DNA from: Scalesia atractyloides
Lineage: Eukaryota; Streptophyta; Magnoliopsida; Asterales; Asteraceae
NCBI GenBank assembly: GCA_947069175.1
Contig: CAMTDV010000017.1
Location: 34,977,126-35,041,125, forward strand
Length of the DNA: 64,000 nt
Reading direction: 5' to 3'
Positions 1 to 11,812 of this stretch are shown one piece after another; within the stretch, counting starts at the first letter, position 1, and every line of letters starts with the position of its first letter. The notes beneath the pieces were generated by a model that was not told the origin of the DNA, made no database searches, and worked only from the letters and a program-made list of their open reading frames with translations. Position numbers and translations under genes: made by a program.

Positions 1-104
1 TACTCCCTTCAAAGTATGTAATTGTCAAATTAAAACACCATCCTTTTGAGACAAACATGCCACTACTTAAATTTCGGGACGAAATTTCTAAAAGTAGGGG
101 ATAC
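1..104 (+). mobile_element. 3' end of an upstream retrotransposon interior, with polypurine tract
   Basis: These bases appear identical to 8619-8722, the end of the interior of the gag-only element. They include a palindrome (AAATTTCG-GGA-CGAAATTT) and a purine-rich stretch before the LTR start TGTAAC at 105. So an interior of the same family lies to the left of the window and shares the LTR that starts at 105. Confidence 0.8.
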
Positions 105-536
105 TGTAACATCCGAAAAAAACTGGGTTAACCAAACCCGGTTCGTTTATTAACCGAACATCCAGTTAAAAATTTCGTTGCGTATTTAATGCTCAAATTA
201 ATTTTATACAATACATAATTAATAAATATATTAGAATTTAAAATCTATAATTGAAAATTTATAATAAATAACGAAATAAAAATAATTTGCTGATGCCGGG
301 TTTCGAACCTGGGTCAGCCGGATAAAACCTCCAAGATTTAACACACAAACTGTAACATTTGTCGAAAAACGGGTTTTCGAAACCCGCTTCGTTTAATAAC
401 CGAACAATCAGTTTTAAATTTTTGTTGTTCATTTACGGCTTATTTTAATTTTAAACGATTCATAATTGATCAACAAATTAAAAGATATAAATTAAAATTG
501 TAAAAATATAAGAAGGAATTAATTAAAAAGGAAAAC

Positions 537-620
537 CGGCTGCCGGGAGTCGAACCCGGGTCAGCCGGATATTTCCTCAAAGTCTTAACTCACACGCCAT
601 AAACCACTCCGCCACTTTGA
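537..620 (-). repeat. tRNA-like cassette (minus strand) in solo LTR
   Basis: Read on the minus strand, it has an A-box (TGGCGGAGTGG) and a perfect B-box (GGTTCGACTCC) within a tRNA-length segment, like a class II tRNA (Leu/Ser) with a long variable region. The 5' and 3' ends do not form a clear acceptor stem, so it is tRNA-derived or tRNA-like, not a confident tRNA gene. Confidence 0.65.
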
Positions 621-1466
621 TTTTCTGTTAAGATAATGAATCTATTAATCAAATAATGATGTGCGGAATTCAAAACTCAGTCAATTTGCGCCCCAAAAGC
701 AGTCGTCGGAAATCCCGACGACTTCGCCGATAATTTACGTTTCCGCTCGAATTAACCATTGAATTAACTCTAACGACGGTTATAACCGACGTCTGAACCC
801 GCGATATCAGCTGTAACCGCCGGAGAACGGCTGACTTCGAATTAAGACCGAATTCAGACCCCATACATCTCGGTACTACCCTATAAATTCACCTACAATT
901 CACCAGAAACATTTTCGCTCTCAAATCGCACCTTTTCTCGACGAAAATTTACTCGCCGGAAAACATCTGCAAGTCGCCGGAAAACCGAGACTTCAACCTG
1001 CACGGTAATTACTTCGATTTTTCTGGCTCATTCCTTTATTAGACAAATTCTAATATAAATCCCTCACCCAGAATCCTTTGCAGTCGACGTTGCCGGATTA
1101 TCTGATTCGCCGGAGAAATTTCTGAACTTTCAGGGAAACTGCTGATTATCGGTATGATTCTTCTATTTCACTGATAGTCATTACCCAGTAGTTCCACTTC
1201 ACATCTAATCCCTCCAAATTGTTGGTAGATTCTATCAGCCGCAGCTCACCCAGACGGAGCCGACGACCTTGCCGGACGTCTGAAGAAAAGCGAACAGTTG
1301 GTACAATCAACCCTCCAATCTCTTTCCATTCATTTTCTTTTCGATGGCTCATAACCTTCATTGAGCTAACTTAGCAAATAACAGTTTTTTGATCGATGTT
1401 TATGTTTTGAACGAAGAAGATGAAGTGTGGTATAATATAAGAATAATTATAATCGGTTTAATAAAC

Positions 1467-1882
1467 GGGTTAGACACACAGTCCAGCGGTGGACTGTGTG
1501 CAACAAACATACACGAGACGCGAGTTCGAACCCTGTCCCAGCTTTACTCACTTGAAATAAAAATCCGCCTTTTTAACTGAACCAGGTTGACGCACAGTCT
1601 ATATTAAGTATAATAAAAACCGAGTTAATAACCAAGTGACACACACAGTCCAGCGGTGGACTGTGTGTACGCTAACCCACAGGTCCCGGGTTCGAGACCT
1701 GTGGTCAGCACCGGTCCGTTACGTTTAAAAGCTTTTTAAAAAATAAATAATTTTCGGTTTAAAGTAAATAGTATATAAGTATAATTAAAAACAGAATTAT
1801 TTCGGGTTAGACACGTAGCTCAGTTGGTAAAGCTGCGTGCACGCGTACGGGAGGTCTCGGGTTCGAGCCTCACTCAACGCAC
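1467..1882 (+). repeat. Three tRNA-like cassettes in solo LTR
   Basis: Three consecutive units lie at 1467-1541, 1633-1711 and 1804-1882. Each starts near GGTTAGACAC and ends with a T-arm/B-box-like GTTCGA motif. The first two carry the stem CACACAGTCC / GGACTGTGTG in the D-arm position. The third carries a consensus A-box (TAGCTCAGTTGG at 1816) and a B-box at 1860, 44 bp apart, which is normal tRNA spacing. The order is conserved in all three LTRs of this family here. Confidence 0.65.
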
Positions 1883-2394
1883 AATTTCACACAATTAAAC
1901 CGGTCAACAGTAACGGTCAACGGTCAACGGTCTCGGTCAACGGTCAAAGTCAACTTTTTTTTATTATTTATTTTATTTATTTTAATCAATTATTTAAATT
2001 AAAAATCAATTAAAAATACTTAAAAATAACGTTTTCAATGTTAGAAAGTAGCCTTAAACTCACAAATTTATACCCAAAAATCTTATTAAAATAGTTAATA
2101 AAATCCACATACTTACCGTGCATTTTCATTACTTATTTGGTTAGTTATCTCTCGTCGATCAATCCCCTAAACTCGTGCGCATCCATCATCTTCAAACAAA
2201 CGCATCCAATGTGAGTGAATCTCTACAAATTCCCCGTTTTAATCACATTTTGGGGTGTATCATGTGTCGTATTTATTTATTATAATTAAACATTGTGCAT
2301 CCATCATGTTTATGATCAATGTGTATTCAAGGTGTATCCATTGACTGTGTGGTTGAAGTTTAGATTAATTTTATCATTTCAGTACATACATTTC

Positions 2395-2565
2395 ATAGGC
2401 CGCCGCTCCCCATTACCTATGAGCGTGAGCTGTTCCCCATTACCTATGAGCGTGAACCAGGCGTTGCCAACATAAGATCGGCTCCGTTTGATTGAGCCTT
2501 GATCTCACATACATTAGCATAGGCCGTTCGTTCCCCATTACCTATGAGCGTGAACGGGACGTTAC
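2395..2565 (+). repeat. Short tandem repeats in solo LTR
   Basis: A unit reading CCCCATTACCTATGAGCGTG occurs three times, separated by related sequence. It lies where the flanking LTR has its own, different tandem repeat (4785-4950). Confidence 0.7.
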
Positions 2566-3868
2566 CAACACATACATTGTCATTCTCATTTCATGCTTAA
2601 GCAAGGTGGTTTGTGATTGTTATGTTTACATACATTTGTTCATATATGATTATTGCACAATTTTCCCAAAATTTAATTAAATTATAAATCAATAACAAAT
2701 GTTTTAACAAGGTTCACTCGCCAACTTTTGTTGACCCAAAATTTCCCATTTTTACACATGATACAGGTGATCAAGTTGAAGCAAGAAACATATAGGGCGG
2801 CCTAGAAGAATAAACCAGTTTAGATTATGGATTTGTTTAGTTAATCTTTTCCTTTCCTTGTATTGTATGAATTTGACTTGGAACTTTGAAATGAAATTTG
2901 GATTCAATAAATATGAAACATATTAGTAAACATCATGAGCTTTGGTGATAACCCAATTATGCCCCGACTCTTATTTCCGCTGCGGGTCGGGGTGTGACAC
3001 AAACATTCAACCACTCCGCCACTTGACTCACTTGTGCTATCCAGTGAAACAAATAACATTTATAATAAACCTCGAAGTTGAATTCAGTCACTCAGCGCGC
3101 CCAAATCACTCTCGCCGGAAATCCCGACGACTTCGCCAATCATTGACGTTTTCTATTGACTTAACGGATGTATTAATCTCAACGTCGGTTATAACCGATG
3201 TCTAATCCCGCGACATCAGTCATAACCGCCGGAGAAAAGCTGACCAACGAATCAAGACAGAAATCGGACCCAATTCATCGAAATTCTTTCCTATAAATAC
3301 ACACCCAAGTCTCTAGAAATCATTTCGCTCAAAATCGCACCATTTCTCGAATCAATTTCACTCGCCGGAGATTTTCTGCGATCATCGGACTTTCGCCGGA
3401 AAACCGAGACTTTCATCAAAACGGTAAATACCTCGACTCTTTCGGTTTCAATCCACTGATAGACTATTACTAACTTCAATTCATCAACCAGAGTCAATCC
3501 CAGACGACGTAGCCGGAATATTCTGCTTTCGCCGGAAAACTTCTGGAATTTCCAAATCAATCATTCAAACCTTCTGTTAATCATTGTTTAGTAACTCAAT
3601 TTCACATCTAATCGATCAAAACTGTTGATTGATCCGAGCAGACGGAGTTCACAAAACAGAGCCGACGATCCTTGCCGGAGTTCTAAGAAAGACATCTGTT
3701 TCGGTACATTCTTTCCCCAAACCCTCTCTGTCCATCACATTTCAATCGCTTATAAATTTCGTTAATCGAATTAAACAAGAACAGTTGATTAATCGTCGTC
3801 TGTATCTTTGAACGAAGAAGATGAAGTCGAACTTACGTATAAGTTTAATAAAAATCATTATATTAACC

Positions 3869-4284
3869 GGGTTAGACACACAGTCCAGCGGTGGACTGTG
3901 TGCAAACGATTAACACACGTCTCGAGTTCGATCCTTGACACAACCTCCCTCACAGAAATAAAAATGTTCTTTTTAAAAACCGGACCGGATCAACTCGCTG
4001 GAAGATGTTAAATTTAATAAAAATCAGTATATTAACCAGGTTAGACACACAGTCCAGCGGTGGACTGTGTGCAACACTAAACCACAGGTCCCGGGTTCGA
4101 GACCTGTTGTGTGCACAGGTCCGATGTAATTAAATACTTTTTAAAAATAAATGATTTCTGATTAAACTAAATAGTGTATAAATATAATTAAAAACAGAAA
4201 TATTTCGGGTTAGACACGTAGCTCAGTTGGTAGAGCTGCGTGCACGCGTACGGGAGGTCTTGGGTTCGAGCCTTACCCGGCGCA
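3869..4284 (+). repeat. Three tRNA-like cassettes in 5' LTR
   Basis: Units at 3869-3943, 4038-4114 and 4207-4284 have the same plan as 1467-1882: two with the CACACAGTCC / GGACTGTGTG stem, then one with a consensus A-box (TAGCTCAGTTGG) and a B-box-like GGTTCGAGCC. The minus-strand cassette of this LTR is split: its B-box half is at 289-350 and its A-box half at 3005-3025, with the solo LTR between them. Confidence 0.65.
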
Positions 4285-4784
4285 TACCTACACACGATCG
4301 AACCGGTCAAACAGTCAACAGTCACAGTCAAACAGTCAACGGTCAATGGTCAACCGAAAAAGTCAACATTTTTTTATATTTTTATTTATTTATTTAATTT
4401 AAAAATCAATTAAAAATACTTAAAAATAATGTTTTTAAAGTTAGAAAATAACCTTAAACTCACAAAAATAAATCTAAAAACCCTATTAAAATTGTTAATA
4501 AAATCCACTTATTTACCGTACATTTCCGTATTATTTAGGTTAGTTATTCCTCGTCGATCAACACTCCAAACTCGTGCGCATTCAACATCATCAAACGAAC
4601 GCACCCAATGTGAGTGAATTCTTACAAATTCCCCTTTTTATTCATGTTTTGGGTTGTATCATGTGTCGCTTAAACTAATTCGTTTATTCAAACTCTTGCT
4701 ATACCATATTATGATCTAAACTTAGAATGTAAATATTGTTTGTTGTTATGTATTACATAATGTCAAGTTGTATGCAAATTATTT

Positions 4785-4950
4785 GTTAGGCCCATCAGTT
4801 CCTCGTGGGAGACGAGTTGAACAACGCGTGCCTTAAAACTCATTCATTAGGCCCATCAGTTCGTAGAACAACGCGTGCCTCAAAACTCATTCATTAGGCC
4901 CATCAGTTCCTCGTGGGAGACGAGTTGAACAACGCGTGCCTCAAAACAAT
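4785..4950 (+). repeat. Tandem repeat in 5' LTR
   Basis: Three copies, one shortened, of a unit of about 65 bp containing TAGGCCCATCAGTTC and GAACAACGCGTGCCT. The same block lies at 10757-10915 in the 3' LTR. Confidence 0.75.
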
Positions 4951-5351
4951 CTATTGTTGTATGTGTGTGCAATATTTAATATTAAGTGTTTTGTGAATAA
5001 ATTTACATTTACATTTACATTTACTCATATGTGGTTATGCACTTTATTTTATAATCAATTCAATAAACACGTTTAAATGTTTTAATAGGATTCACTCGCC
5101 AACTTTTTGTTGATCCAAAAACCATTTTTACACATGATACAGGTGGACAGGATGAAGCAAGGAACACATAGGAAAGTGTCTTAGAAGAAAAATAATGAAG
5201 CCTAGAAAGATGTATAGAACATGTTGAACTTGTATGATCTCCTTTAAATTGTAATAATAAATATGAAACATTATAATAAATGTCATGAGCTTTGATGAAA
5301 ACCCAATCATGCCCCGATCACCTTTTCCGCTGCGGGTCGGGGTGTGACAGA

Positions 5352-5365
5352 TTGGTATCAGAGTT
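5352..5365 (+). other. Primer-binding site
   Basis: TTGGTATCAGAGTT lies 2 bases after the LTR end. It matches the usual plant PBS complementary to the 3' end of initiator tRNA-Met (TGGTATCAGAGC), with a variant last base. Confidence 0.8.
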
Positions 5366-6195
5366 TTTGACTATAGGGATATATGATAAGTTATTAGACC
5401 CTTAGAGCCTATACTATAGTTGATTAGATTTTAAATTGTTTATGTAGTTACATGCAAACTCATGATGTTTATTTCTTTCATACTTATTACATATACAAAT
5501 GCATGCAAACACTTCCAATATTACATTTTGTGATACATAATGAATTATACTTACAGTCAAACATACATACTTACATACATATTCATCATACATATTTCAA
5601 TGTTCACATATTCAAATCATCTTCATACTTCCGTTATTCAAGATTTTTTCGCATTTTTCATTTTTCAAATCTCATCAAAGTGAGTTCTGCGACGGGCATG
5701 TAGTAACTGTAAGGGTACCAGTACCGGTAGTCGGAACGTCCTGTCTAGGTTGGCATTCGTATAAATCCAATATAACGGACCAGTTTGCCTACCTGGGGAC
5801 TAACGATGAGAGTACGAAGGACCTATTAGGCCAAAGCATGCCACACCAAACGTCGTTCGAACTAACCCCACTTTGAGGTGTCACCGTGTCCACACTTGGA
5901 TACATTCCAAATATCATACGTTACATACATATTTCTTGATTTTCTCCGGGTTTTAGTGTACGTAACCAGGCTAACACATGCGAACCATATGAAAAACCCG
6001 GTAGTCATGGGGGCCCACATGATTACGAAGGTGAAGTATGGCGGCATGCAAAGCCCAATTACGAGCAAAGCCCAAGACATCCTATGGATGTAGTAGATTT
6101 ATTATTCTATATTTATTTTATGAATGTTCATTCCTTAATACGACACATGATCCCTAAAACATCCAACTCATACTCTTGATATGTATTCCTTGTAG
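5366..6195 (+). other. Untranslated leader of gag-only element
   Basis: About 830 bp between the PBS and gag with no convincing coding sequence. Its position suggests the leader that usually carries packaging and dimerisation signals; I could not identify a specific motif. Confidence 0.5.
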
Positions 6196-7539
6196 ATGTC
6201 TTCTAATTCCGCCCGTAGGAAGATGAGATCAGGAAAAGCCCGCGAGCGCATGGCTGCCCAAATCGCTCAACAAATGGCTACCGTAATACCCAACATTGTA
6301 GTTCAAGTTCAACAAGCCCTTACCGCTAATCCCGTCAATCAAGAAGATCAAAATGTTGTCAACCCTCCCCCAATTACCACTAAATGCACCTTCAAGCATT
6401 TCAAATCCTGCGACCCTCCAAAATACGAAGGGACTGAAGGTGTCACCGCTCTCCTCCATTGGTTTGAAGAAATGGAAAACACTTTTCTAAATTACGATTG
6501 CCCCGATGATCGCAAAGTGCGATATGCTACCGGTCGTTTACTTGGAATAGCACTTACCTGGTGGAATACAGAGAAGGCCAAATGAGGTGTTGAAGATGCT
6601 ATGACTTTGACTTGGGAAGAGTTGAAGGAAATCATGACAAGACGGTTTTGCCCAAGAAGCGAAATCAAGAAATTGGAGGATGAGTTCTATTCTTTGAAAC
6701 AAAAGGAAGGCGACCACACCACATACAACAAGAGATTCCTCGAGTTAAATCAAATGGTTCCCAACTTGTTCACTCCTCTTTACCGTTTGATCGAACACTA
6801 CATCCGAGGTCTTCCTTCAAAAATTCAAGACTCTGTAATAAGTACCACACCTGCAACTTTGGAAGCAGCAATGGAGTTAGCTACAGAACTCACCGAGAAC
6901 CGCATACGAAATAAGGACTTCAAGGAGGAGAAGAAGAAGGATAAAGCATCAACTGAAACCTCAAACTCCACCCAAACCGAATCCCCTTCTCAACCCATCT
7001 CTAAGAGAAAACGAGATGGGCAACTTTTCGCTGTCACCCAACGCAATCAACCAGCCTCACAAGCCGTACCCCTCCAAGCTATCCCAATCACTCAAGTAGC
7101 ACCCAACTCAACTTACCCAAATAAGAAACCTTACCTTGGACCTCACCCTCAATGTAAAACCTGTTTTTATCACCATCCATCTACCTTACCTTGTCGACTA
7201 TGTGCGAATTGTGGACGCTATGGTCATTTGAGCAAGGCTTGCCGCACCTCTCAAAACCAAACCTCACCCCCTACTCAAAACATGATCCAAACATATCAAC
7301 AACCCCAATACCCCATGTTACCTTATGTTCGAGCTTGTTTTAATTGTGGCGACCCTACCCACTTTAGAAACACGTGCCCTCGATTGGTTAACATCATAAA
7401 CGCCCAAGCTCAAGCAAACCCAGTTAACCAAGCAAATCAAGAAAACCTAACCACTAGGCCACCAGCAAGAGGAAGAGTTTTCAACAACAACGCCAATCCT
7501 GTTGAAGATAATGACGGCCCAAACGAACCACCCAACTAG
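6196..7539 (+). pseudogene. gag: Ty3/gypsy gag, one internal stop codon
   Basis: Gag packages the element's RNA into a cytoplasmic particle. The frame opens at ATG 6196 and runs to the stop at 7537, broken only by TGA at 6583-6585; both halves (129 and 312 residues) share one frame. A Ty3-type gag core spans about 6415-6900 (WWNT motif just before the stop). Two zinc knuckles follow: CANCGRYGHLSKAC near 7201 and CFNCGDPTHFRNTC near 7336, the first preceded by extra paired Cys/His residues. The stop could be a CGA-to-TGA (methyl-C) change. No protease, reverse transcriptase, RNase H or integrase follows, so the element would depend on proteins from a relative. Confidence 0.88.
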
Positions 7540-7674
7540 TCTCCTTCACCAAAAATCAAGATTCAACTCCAACCGCTTAGTTTTTATGTTTTTCTTTATA
7601 TTATCTCAATTTTCACGTGTCTCAATTATAAATTGGAAATTTATCCAAGAATTTTAATGCGAATTACTATTTCA

Positions 7675-8430
7675 GTTTGTTTTATACTCATTGATTTAAC
7701 ATTCATATCATCATACCTCACGACGTATCTCAGTCTCGTCATTTAAAGAAGTTGGGTTGTGTCTCACTTCTACATAGACTAACCTCTCCATCATAACAAA
7801 CGTGAGAGGTACTGTCATCATTCAAACATGTATACTATCAGAATTAAGACTCAAGCTTTGTTTGTTGTGTTTGTTTATGTTCTAGAGTCACATCATAGAA
7901 CTAATCATAACTTACTGATAAAACCAATGAAAATTTGACGAGAATATGGTGGATACACCGCTGGTACTTCCTATATATAAGTATTCTTGCCAAAGGATCA
8001 GAGGCATTGTCAGACGGTTATGAGAAGTTCCATGTAGGATTTAGTAATGTCTTGGTTGAAGTTTGTTTTATACTCACTGATTTAGCATTCATATCATTAT
8101 ACATCTCAACGTATTTCAATTTCATCATTTAAAGAAGTTGGGCTGTGTCTCACTTCTACATAGACTAATCTCTCCATCATAACAAACGAGAGAGGTACTG
8201 TCATCATTCAAACATGAATACTATCAGAATTAGGACTCAGGCTTTGGTTGTTGTGTTTGTTTATGTTTTAGAGTCACATAGAACTAATCATAACTTGCTG
8301 ATAAAGCCAATGAAAATTTTACAAGAATATGGTGGATACGCCGCTGGTACTTCCTATATATAAGTATTCTTGCCAAAGGATCAGAGGCATTTTCAGGCGG
8401 TTATGAGAAGTTCCATGTAGGTTTTAGTAG
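7675..8430 (+). repeat. 386-bp tandem duplication in the gag-only interior
   Basis: Unit 1 (7675-8060) and unit 2 (8061 to about 8430) both begin GTTTGTTTTATACTCA and can be aligned to GAAGTTCCATGTAGG, with scattered substitutions and small indels. No convincing protein is encoded. The block occupies the place where pol would be expected. Confidence 0.8.
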
Positions 8431-8722
8431 TAGAAGTTTTGTTTTAGGATATAACCTTATCTTTCCAAACGTATCAAAAATCTTGTGCATAAAATCATAC
8501 TTAGTCAATCAACTATGTTTATCAATATTCATTATCGTAGGCAACAAAAAGCGATTCCTGTAGCAGGGTATTCAACCCTTACAAGGAACGTTACCGCCTC
8601 AAACAAAATTTAAACTCTTACTCCCTTCAAAGTATGTAATTGTCAAATTAAAACACCATCCTTTTGAGACAAACATGCCACTACTTAAATTTCGGGACGA
8701 AATTTCTAAAAGTAGGGGATAC
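8431..8722 (+). other. 3' end of interior with polypurine tract
   Basis: Non-coding. Bases 8619-8722 repeat 1-104. The AAATTTCG-GGA-CGAAATTT palindrome and the purine-rich run near 8709-8719 precede the 3' LTR, as expected for the primer of plus-strand DNA synthesis. Confidence 0.7.
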
Positions 8723-8906
8723 TGTAACATCCGTAAAAAATTGGGTTAACCAAACCCGGTTCGTTTATTAACCGAACATCCAGTTAAAAATTTCGTTGCG
8801 TATTTAATGCTCAAATTAATTTTATACAATACATAATTAATAAATATATTAGAATTTAAAATCTATAATTGAAAATTTATAATAAATAACGAAATAAAAA
8901 TAATTT

Positions 8907-8995
8907 GCTGATGCCGGGTTTCGAACCTGGGTCAGCCGGATAAAACCTCCAAGATTTAACACACAAACATTCAACCACTCCGCCACTTGACTCAC
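8907..8995 (-). repeat. tRNA-like cassette (minus strand), 3' LTR
   Basis: The minus strand shows A-box TGGCGGAGTGG and B-box GGTTCGAAACC with class II-like spacing. This is the intact version of the cassette into which the solo LTR inserted in the 5' LTR. Confidence 0.65.
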
Positions 8996-9831
8996 TTGTG
9001 CTATCCAGTGAAACAAATAACATTTATAATAAACCTCGAAGTTGAATTCAGTCACTCAGCGCGCCCAAATCACTCTCGCCGGAAATCCCGACGACTTCGC
9101 CAATCATTGACGTTTTCTATTGACTTAACGGATGTATTAATCTCAACGTCGGTTATAACCGATGTCTAATCCCGCGACATCAGTCATAACCGCCGGAGAA
9201 AAGCTGACCAACGAATCAAGACAGAAATCGGACCCAATTCATCGAAATTCTTTCCTATAAATACACACCCAAGTCTCTAGAAATCATTTCGCTCAAAATC
9301 GCACCATTTCTCGAATCAATTTCACTCGCCGGAGATTTTCTGCGATCATCGGACTTTCGCCGGAAAACCGAGACTTTCATCAAAACGGTAAATACCTCGA
9401 CTCTTTCGGTTTCAATCCACTGATAGACTATTACTAACTTCAATTCATCAACCAGAGTCAATCCCAGACGACGTAGCCGGAATATTCTGCTTTCGCCGGA
9501 AAACTTCTGGAATTTCCAAATCACTCATTCAAACCTTCTGTTAATCATTGTTTAGTAACTCAATTTCACATCTAATCGATCAAAACTGTTGATTGATCCG
9601 AGCAGACGGAGTTCACAAAACAGAGCCGACGATCCTTGCCGGAGTTCTAAGAAAGACATCTGTTTCGGTACATTCTTTCCCCAAACCCTCTCTGTCCATC
9701 ACATTTCAATCGCTTATAAATTTCGTTAATCGAATTAAACAAGAACAGTTGATTAATCGTCGTCTGTATCTTTGAACGAAGAAGATGAAGTCGAACTTAC
9801 GTATAAGTTTAATAAAAATCATTATATTAAC

Positions 9832-10249
9832 CGGGTTAGACACACAGTCCAGCGGTGGACTGTGTGCAAACGATTAACACACGTCTCGAGTTCGATCCTT
9901 GGCACAACCTCCCTCACAGAAATAAAAATGTTCTTTTTAAAAACCGGACCGGATCAACTCGCTGGAAGATGTTAAATTTAATAAAAATCAGTATATTAAC
10001 CAGGTTAGACACACAGTCCAGCGGTGGACTGTGTGCAACACTAAACCACAGGTCCCGGGTTCGAGACCTGTTGTGTGCACCGGTCCGATGTAATCAAATC
10101 CTTTTTAAAAATAAATGATTTCTGATTAAACTAAATAGTGTATAAATATAATTAAAAACAGAAATATTTCGGGTTAGACACGTAGCTCAGTTGGTAGAGC
10201 TGCGTGCACGCGTACGGGAGGTCTCGGGTTCGAGCCTTACCCGGCGCAT
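9832..10249 (+). repeat. Three tRNA-like cassettes, 3' LTR
   Basis: Units lie at 9832-9907, 10003-10079 and 10171-10249, with the same order and motifs as in the other two LTRs. The third again has TAGCTCAGTTGG followed by GGTTCGAGCC at tRNA spacing. Confidence 0.65.
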
Positions 10250-11331
10250 ACCTACACACGATCGAACCGGTCAAACAGTCAACAGTCACAGTCAAACAGT
10301 CAACGGTCAATGGTCAATGGTCAACCGAAAAAGTCAACATTTTTTTATATTTTTATTTATTTATTTAATTTAAAAATAATTAAAAATACTTAAAAATAAT
10401 GTTTGTAAAGTTAGAAAATAACCTTAAACTCACAAAAATAAATCTAAAAACCCTATTAAAATTGTTAATAAAATCCACTTATTTACCGTACATTTCCGTA
10501 TTATTTAGGTTAGTTATTCCTCGTCGATCAACACTCCAAACTCGTGCGCATTCAACATCATCAAACGAACGCACCCAATGTGAGTGAATTGTTACAAATT
10601 CCCCTTTTTATTCATGTTTTGGGTTGTATCATGTGTCGCTTAAACTAATTCGTTTATTCAAACTCGTGCTATACCATATTATGATCTAAACTTAGAATGT
10701 AAATATTGTTTGTTGTTATGTATTACATATTGTCAAGTTGTATGCAAATTATTTGTTAGGCCCATCAGTTCCTCGTGGGAGACGAGTTGAACAACGTGTG
10801 CCTTAAAACTTATTCATTAGGCCCATCAGTTCGTTGAACAACGTGTGCCTCAAAACTCATTCATTAGGCCCATCAGTTCCTCGTGGGAGACGAGTTGAAC
10901 AACGCGTGCCTCAAAACAATCTATTGTTGTATGTGTGTGCAATATTTAATATTAAGTGTTTTGTGAATAAATTTACATTTACATTTACATTTACTCATAT
11001 GTGGTTATGCACTTTATTTTATAATCAATTCAATAAACACGTTTAAATGTTTTAATAGGATTCACTCGCCAACTTTTTGTTGATCCAAAAACCATTTTTA
11101 CACATGATACAGGTGGACAGGATGAAGCAAGGAACACATAGGAAAGTGTCTTAGAAGAAAATAATGAAGCCTAGAAAGATGTATAGAACATGTTGAACTT
11201 GTATGATATGATTGTATGATCTCCTTTAAATTGTAATAATAAATATGAAACATTATAATAAATGTCATGAGCTTTGATGAAAACCCAATCATGCCCCGAT
11301 CACCTTTTCCGCTGCGGGCCGGGGTGTGACA

Positions 11332-11685
11332 AGGTGTAAGGTCTATCTCCTACAACAGTTCCATCTTTTTAAACGGTCATAAGTGGTGGTGACGTGATGG
11401 GGCGTGAGTATATTTTTTTTGGATATATTTAGGTACTTTTCACTCGTTTAAACAAGCTTTATAAAACACGATATAACACTATCTCTACAACACGCTAGGG
11501 AAAATGCACTCATCGTTGGCGTAGTATGGTGGTGGTAAGATACCGAGGTCGTCCAAGGACAAAAGAGCTTTTAATACCGGATTATCGTCAACGTCTAATC
11601 GACCCAAACTTTGAGAAAAGGTTTTAACTGGTAGATTAAATAAGTAAAGTAAAGTAAAATAAAATAGAAGAATCAATCAAATCAA
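11332..11685. other. Non-coding, probably retroelement-derived
   Basis: No gene recognised. Because it lies just 3' of the integrase remnant on the minus strand, it is probably the 3' region or LTR of that same decayed element. Confidence 0.35.
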
Positions 11686-11812
11686 ATATGGACCTTCCCA
11701 CTTAGGTGCCAGCTTACCATCATTAGGATTTGTGGTATTATAAAATTTCTTCCTTAATACTAAATTTCCCACTTGGAACCTCCTAGTATAGGATCTTGCT
11801 ATCCTTTGTTGG
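11686..11812 (-). pseudogene. C-terminal end of a Tat-type gypsy integrase
   Basis: On the minus strand one open stretch reads through FQVGNLVLRKKFY and then KLAPKWEGPY, the hallmark end of Ty3/gypsy integrases. The catalytic core and the rest of pol are absent, so it is a fragment of an old element of opposite orientation to its neighbours. Confidence 0.75.

Larger units (their letters stand above)
351..2999 (+). mobile_element. Solo LTR (related subfamily) nested in the 5' LTR
   Basis: It starts TGTAACATTTG and ends GGTGTGACA, with the same 5-bp duplication CAAAC at 346-350 and 3000-3004. Removing it and one CAAAC restores the sequence seen uninterrupted at 8961-8975. It is clearly diverged from the flanking LTR but has the same plan: TATA at 881, the same tRNA-like cassettes and a repeat block near 2400. 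No interior is present, so it is a solo LTR left by LTR-LTR recombination. Confidence 0.9.
105..5349 (+). mobile_element. 5' LTR of gag-only Ty3/gypsy element, split by a solo LTR
   Basis: The LTR runs from TGTAACATCC to GTGTGACA and matches 8723-11331 almost base for base. It is interrupted at 350/351 by a 2,649-bp solo LTR plus a 5-bp duplication; without these it is about 2.59 kb, against 2.61 kb for the 3' LTR. A TATA motif (CTATAAATAC, 3291) marks the probable U3/R promoter. A primer-binding site follows at 5352. Differences between the two LTRs are about 1% by eye, suggesting a recent insertion. Confidence 0.88.
8723..11331 (+). mobile_element. 3' LTR of gag-only Ty3/gypsy element
   Basis: It begins TGTAACATCC and ends GGGTGTGACA. 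It is the uninterrupted version of the 5' LTR. It contains the TATA motif at 9255, four tRNA-like cassettes and the 65-bp tandem repeat. The next five bases, AGGTG, cannot be compared with a left flank because the element continues out of the window. Confidence 0.9.

Noticed and set aside
537..10249. Functional tRNA genes in the LTRs
   Set aside because: A-box and B-box motifs are good, but I could not pair the ends into a 7-bp acceptor stem or name a safe anticodon. They are reported as tRNA-like repeats only.
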